Notes under the pieces: generated by a model
The model's input: only the letters and a program-made list of their open reading frames with translations
What the model was told of the DNA's origin: nothing
The model's database searches: none
Program-made: the position numbers and the translations under genes
In this document: positions 61,406 to 64,000 of the stretch, in pieces
How positions within the stretch are numbered: the stretch's first letter is position 1
Layout of the letters: every line of letters starts with the position of its first letter
Assembly: GCF_016653355.1 (NCBI RefSeq)
Contig: NZ_NHSK01000076.1
Location: 62,001-126,000 of the forward strand
Origin: Rhodoplanes elegans
GTDB lineage: Bacteria > Pseudomonadota > Alphaproteobacteria > Rhizobiales > Xanthobacteraceae
DNA: 64,000 bases
Direction: 5' to 3'

Positions 61406-61618
61406 TCAACCCAGAAGCTCGAGCTTCGTGGCCGTCATCTTGCCGGTGTTGCCGTCGGGAACGAGGTCGTAGCCGACCTTCTGCCCCTCCCGCAGATCGG
61501 AGATGCCGGCGCTCTCCAGTGCACTGATGTGCACGAAGGCATCCGCACCGCCGCCGTCCGGAGCGATGAACCCGAAGCCCTTTTGGGCGTTGAACCACTT
61601 CACGGTTCCATTGATCAT
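61406..61618 (-). CDS. Cold shock protein, CspA family
   Basis: 70-aa cold-shock domain protein that binds single-stranded nucleic acid. RNP1 is KGFGFIAP and RNP2 is DAFVHISAL; the C-terminal strand is KMTATKLELLG. ATG at 61618. Length and single-domain architecture match the family. Confidence 0.96.
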   Translation of the reverse strand: MINGTVKWFNAQKGFGFIAPDGGGADAFVHISALESAGISDLREGQKVGYDLVPDGNTGKMTATKLELLG

Positions 61619-62079
61619 GGCGACCGCCTTTCGTGAGCTGAAACGGGGAGCGCCCGCTCGCACACGGGCCGTCGAAATCGCATTGTCAGGAAAGAGGAGC
61701 GGGCGCGGCGCTGATCCATCAGCGCAAGGCCAGTCGTCCGGCCGTCTATCGACCTCTTTCATATGGGAGACGCGAGCCGGCATGACAAGGGGCGTGGTTT
61801 CGACGGCCGCGTGCGCCTCAGATCGCTGGTCGATCTGTGCATCCGCCACCGGACGATCCTCGATCGTCGTATTTCCGTGACGCCGTGGCCGCGCCGTGCG
61901 ATGGTGCGCCACCGGATGCCACGCGACGAGGGTCATGGGCCTCGCGCTCACGGTGACCTCGATGCGTGGATTGGCTGCGCCCGCGATGTCTTCGGCGACG
62001 CCGTGGCGACGCGACGGTCGGCGACGGTGCCTCCACCCGCGAACCCCTGGACCACACAGGCCTCGGCGGCGCAAATCTG
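61619..62079. other. Long leader/intergenic region of cold-shock gene
   Basis: 461 bp between csp and the desaturase. Cold-shock genes often have long 5' leaders, so part may be transcribed untranslated RNA. No gene supported. Confidence 0.4.
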
Positions 62080-63438
62080 ATGCCGGTCGCGGTGGCGCGG
62101 GACATCCGGCAAGCAATCCGGCGATCAGCGGCCTTCGCCACATCGTCGACACGAGAATCGGGCCGTCTGCGGCCCACCCGTGCCCACCGGCATCGGAGGC
62201 GAGTGACTTCACTCCGCCCCGACCGATGCAACCCGGCGAGGCACCGCGACGTTCACGACCAGACCCCAACCTCCTGGAGCCCCCGTTTGCCGAATCAGAT
62301 CGAGTGCAGCGACGAGCACGACGACATCGTCTATCCGTCCGCCATACCGTTCCTGCTCGTCCACCTGGCCTGCTTCGCCGCGATCTGGACCGGTGTGACC
62401 CTGGACGCCGTGATCCTCGGGGTCGGCCTCTACTGGCTCCGGATGTTCGGAATCGGCGCCGGCTATCACCGCTACTTCTCGCACCGCGCCTTCTCGACCA
62501 GCCGCGTTTTCCAGCTCGGCCTCGCCGTCCTGGCCCAGAGCACGGCGCAGAAGAGCGTGCTGTGGTGGGCCGCCAAGCACCGGCATCACCACCTGCATTC
62601 CGACACCGAGCAGGACGTGCACTCGCCGGTGCGGAACAGCTTCCTGTACAGTCACGTCGGCTGGATCTTCGCCCGCCGGCACGACGCCACCGACCTGTCG
62701 AAGATCGCCGACTTCGCCCGCTTCCCCGAGCTGATGTGGCTGCATCGGTTCGAGCTGGCGCCGGCCGTGCTGCTGGCGGTGCTGTGCTTCCTGGTGGCCG
62801 GCTGGCCCGGGCTCGTGGTCGGCTTCTTCTGGAGCACCGTCGCGGTCTATCACGCGACCTTCTGCATCAACTCGCTCGCCCATGTGCGCGGCAAGAAGCG
62901 CTTCGTCACCGGCGACGAGTCGCGCAACAACTGGGCGCTCGCGCTCATGACCATGGGCGAGGGGTGGCACAACAACCACCACGCCTATCAGAGCAGCGTG
63001 CGCCAGGGGTTTCGCTGGTGGGAGATCGACCCGACCTACTACATCCTGCTCGGCCTGTCTCGGCTCGGCCTCGTGTGGGGCCTGAAGACTCCGCCGGCCG
63101 AGGTGCTCCGCAACGAGCAGCGCCTCGGCACCAAGGTGGTGAACCGGGCGGCCGAGCAGCTCGCGGCTCGCTTCAACGTCGAACGCATCGCCGCGGCGGC
63201 GGCGGCGGCGCTGCAGGGGCCCGACCTCGCGGCGTTCCGCGCCAGCGTCGCCTCGGCGCAGCACCGCGCGGCCGACATGCTGGCGAGCCTGCACCTGCCG
63301 CACGTTCCCGGTCGCGACGAGCTGCTGGCCGAGGCCCGTGCCATGTTCGCCAAGACGCCCTCGCTCGACGACATCGTCGACCGCGCCTACGGCCTGCTGC
63401 TCGCATCGGTCGCGTCACGCCTGGCGACCGCGAGCTGA
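62080..63438 (+). CDS. Acyl-CoA/fatty acid desaturase (delta-9 type)
   Basis: About 450 aa. The di-iron histidine boxes are complete: YHRYFSHRAF (HRxxxH), KHRHHHLHSD (HxxHH region) and WHNNHHAYQ. Membrane helices include AIPFLLVHLACFAAIW and GLVVGFFWSTVAVYHATF. Introduces a double bond in acyl chains. N-terminus uncertain: the ATG at 62080 adds about 70 low-complexity residues; TTG at 62287 (LPNQIECSDEHDD) is an alternative closer to family length. Confidence 0.88.
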   Translation: MPVAVARDIRQAIRRSAAFATSSTRESGRLRPTRAHRHRRRVTSLRPDRCNPARHRDVHDQTPTSWSPRLPNQIECSDEHDDIVYPSAIPFLLVHLACFAAIWTGVTLDAVILGVGLYWLRMFGIGAGYHRYFSHRAFSTSRVFQLGLAVLAQSTAQKSVLWWAAKHRHHHLHSDTEQDVHSPVRNSFLYSHVGWIFARRHDATDLSKIADFARFPELMWLHRFELAPAVLLAVLCFLVAGWPGLVVGFFWSTVAVYHATFCINSLAHVRGKKRFVTGDESRNNWALALMTMGEGWHNNHHAYQSSVRQGFRWWEIDPTYYILLGLSRLGLVWGLKTPPAEVLRNEQRLGTKVVNRAAEQLAARFNVERIAAAAAAALQGPDLAAFRASVASAQHRAADMLASLHLPHVPGRDELLAEARAMFAKTPSLDDIVDRAYGLLLASVASRLATAS

Positions 63439-63616
63439 TCACGACGGAGCTGCGGGGCCGGACGCCCATGGCGCCGGCTCCCGACGCCATCCTCGCACTT
63501 CTCGTAGGCGCGGCTCGGTTCCAGCCTGCACGCGCCAGTGTCCGCAGCAGGTCACCCGCCCGGCCGTGGTCGTCAACGAGCATCTCCGGCGGGTGGTGCC
63601 GGGCGGGTGTCCCCGA

Positions 63617-64000
63617 TCAGCGGATCCGCTGCGGATGGGCATAGACCTCGAAGGACGCTCCGCGCGCCATCGCCACCAGCGTGATGCCGGCCGCGGCGGC
63701 GACCCGGACCGCGAGCGCGGTGGGGGCCGAGACGGCGATCAGCACCGGGGCGCCGATCGCGGCCGTCTTCTGCACCATCTCGACGGAGACGCGGCTGGTG
63801 ATGACGACGGCGCCCGACGCGGTGGACACGCCGCTGCACGCCAACGTGCCCGCGAGCTTGTCCAGAGCATTGTGGCGTCCGACATCCTCGCGCAGCGCCA
63901 CCAGGCCGTCCTCCGGCGAGAAGAAGCCGGCCGCGTGGGTCGCGCGGGTCGCATGCTGGAGGTGCTGGGCGGATGCGAGCGCCGCCACGGCGGCGGCGAT
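63617..64000 (-). CDS. fdhD: FdhD, formate dehydrogenase accessory sulfurtransferase, partial
   Basis: C-terminal 127 residues of FdhD, cut by the window edge. HAAGFFSPEDGLVALREDVG, RHNALDKLAG, and GAVVITSRVSVEMVQKTAAIG are the family hallmarks. It supplies sulfur to the molybdenum cofactor of formate dehydrogenase. The catalytic cysteines lie outside the window. The frame is open to 64000. Confidence 0.92.
   Translation of the reverse strand: MAAAVAALASAQHLQHATRATHAAGFFSPEDGLVALREDVGRHNALDKLAGTLACSGVSTASGAVVITSRVSVEMVQKTAAIGAPVLIAVSAPTALAVRVAAAAGITLVAMARGASFEVYAHPQRIR

Overview
This is a high-GC window whose gene content fits an alphaproteobacterium, most likely Hyphomicrobiales. The pointers are DUF2924 beside a large serine recombinase, gene-transfer-agent-type tail genes (DUF2460, DUF2163), a CydABX-CydDC operon, a DUF1488 gene and many TctC-type binding proteins. 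The lifestyle suggested is a metabolically flexible soil or water bacterium that respires at low oxygen and uses aromatic or hydroxy acids. I did not identify the species. No rRNA, complete tRNA or CRISPR array was seen.

Layout. 1-6.6 kb is accessory DNA: a serine recombinase module, an excisionase-like gene followed by a primase-tail-like gene, a 1.2 kb non-coding zone with about ten copies of a 9-bp motif (TGGGAGACC and its complement), a decayed phage/GTA tail module, and an IS630-type transposase fragment. 6.8-14.6 kb is a minus-strand catabolic operon: DUF1932 dehydrogenase, TctB, TctA, TctC, Ldh-type dehydrogenase, D-2-hydroxyacid dehydrogenase, RraA-type aldolase, GntR regulator. 15.1-15.4 kb holds a broken endolysin. 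15.7-19.9 kb is a plus-strand cassette of unknown function: two unrecognised soluble proteins, a 10-TM histidine-rich membrane protein, a 40-aa membrane peptide and a Tat-exported metallo-beta-lactamase-fold protein, preceded by FNR-like boxes. 20-32 kb is a respiratory and redox region: cydABX-cydDC, YbgC-type thioesterase, NifX-like protein, solitary Rieske protein, DUF134 regulator, thioredoxin-fold protein and CcdA. 32.3-35.6 kb holds a methyltransferase, a frameshifted UbiB-type kinase and a frameshifted unknown gene. 35.9-58 kb is a large catabolic island: IclR, MFS, HpcH aldolase, cupin, quinone reductase, DUF6282 protein, GntR, CoA-transferase, CMD protein, LigI-like hydrolase, hydroxyacyl-CoA dehydrogenase, enoyl-CoA hydratase, D-2-hydroxyacid dehydrogenase, flavin reductase, two TctC proteins, alpha/beta hydrolase, fumarase/tartrate-dehydratase-type TtdA/TtdB pair, GST, thiolase and DUF35 protein. 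58-64 kb has small unknown genes, a cold-shock protein, a fatty-acid desaturase and the end of fdhD.

How the genes fit together. The first operon has uptake plus two dehydrogenase families that in known systems act on opposite enantiomers of a 2-hydroxy acid, so it may convert both enantiomers to one keto acid for an RraA-type enzyme. The island between 43.6 and 58.1 kb shares one operator-like sequence, AGGTCA-N6-TGACCT and variants, at three promoters. It therefore looks like a single regulon in which an acid is CoA-activated and degraded by a beta-oxidation-like route. The respiratory region combines a high-affinity bd oxidase with its assembly exporter. The unknown 15.7-19.9 kb cassette is the best candidate for an undescribed system.
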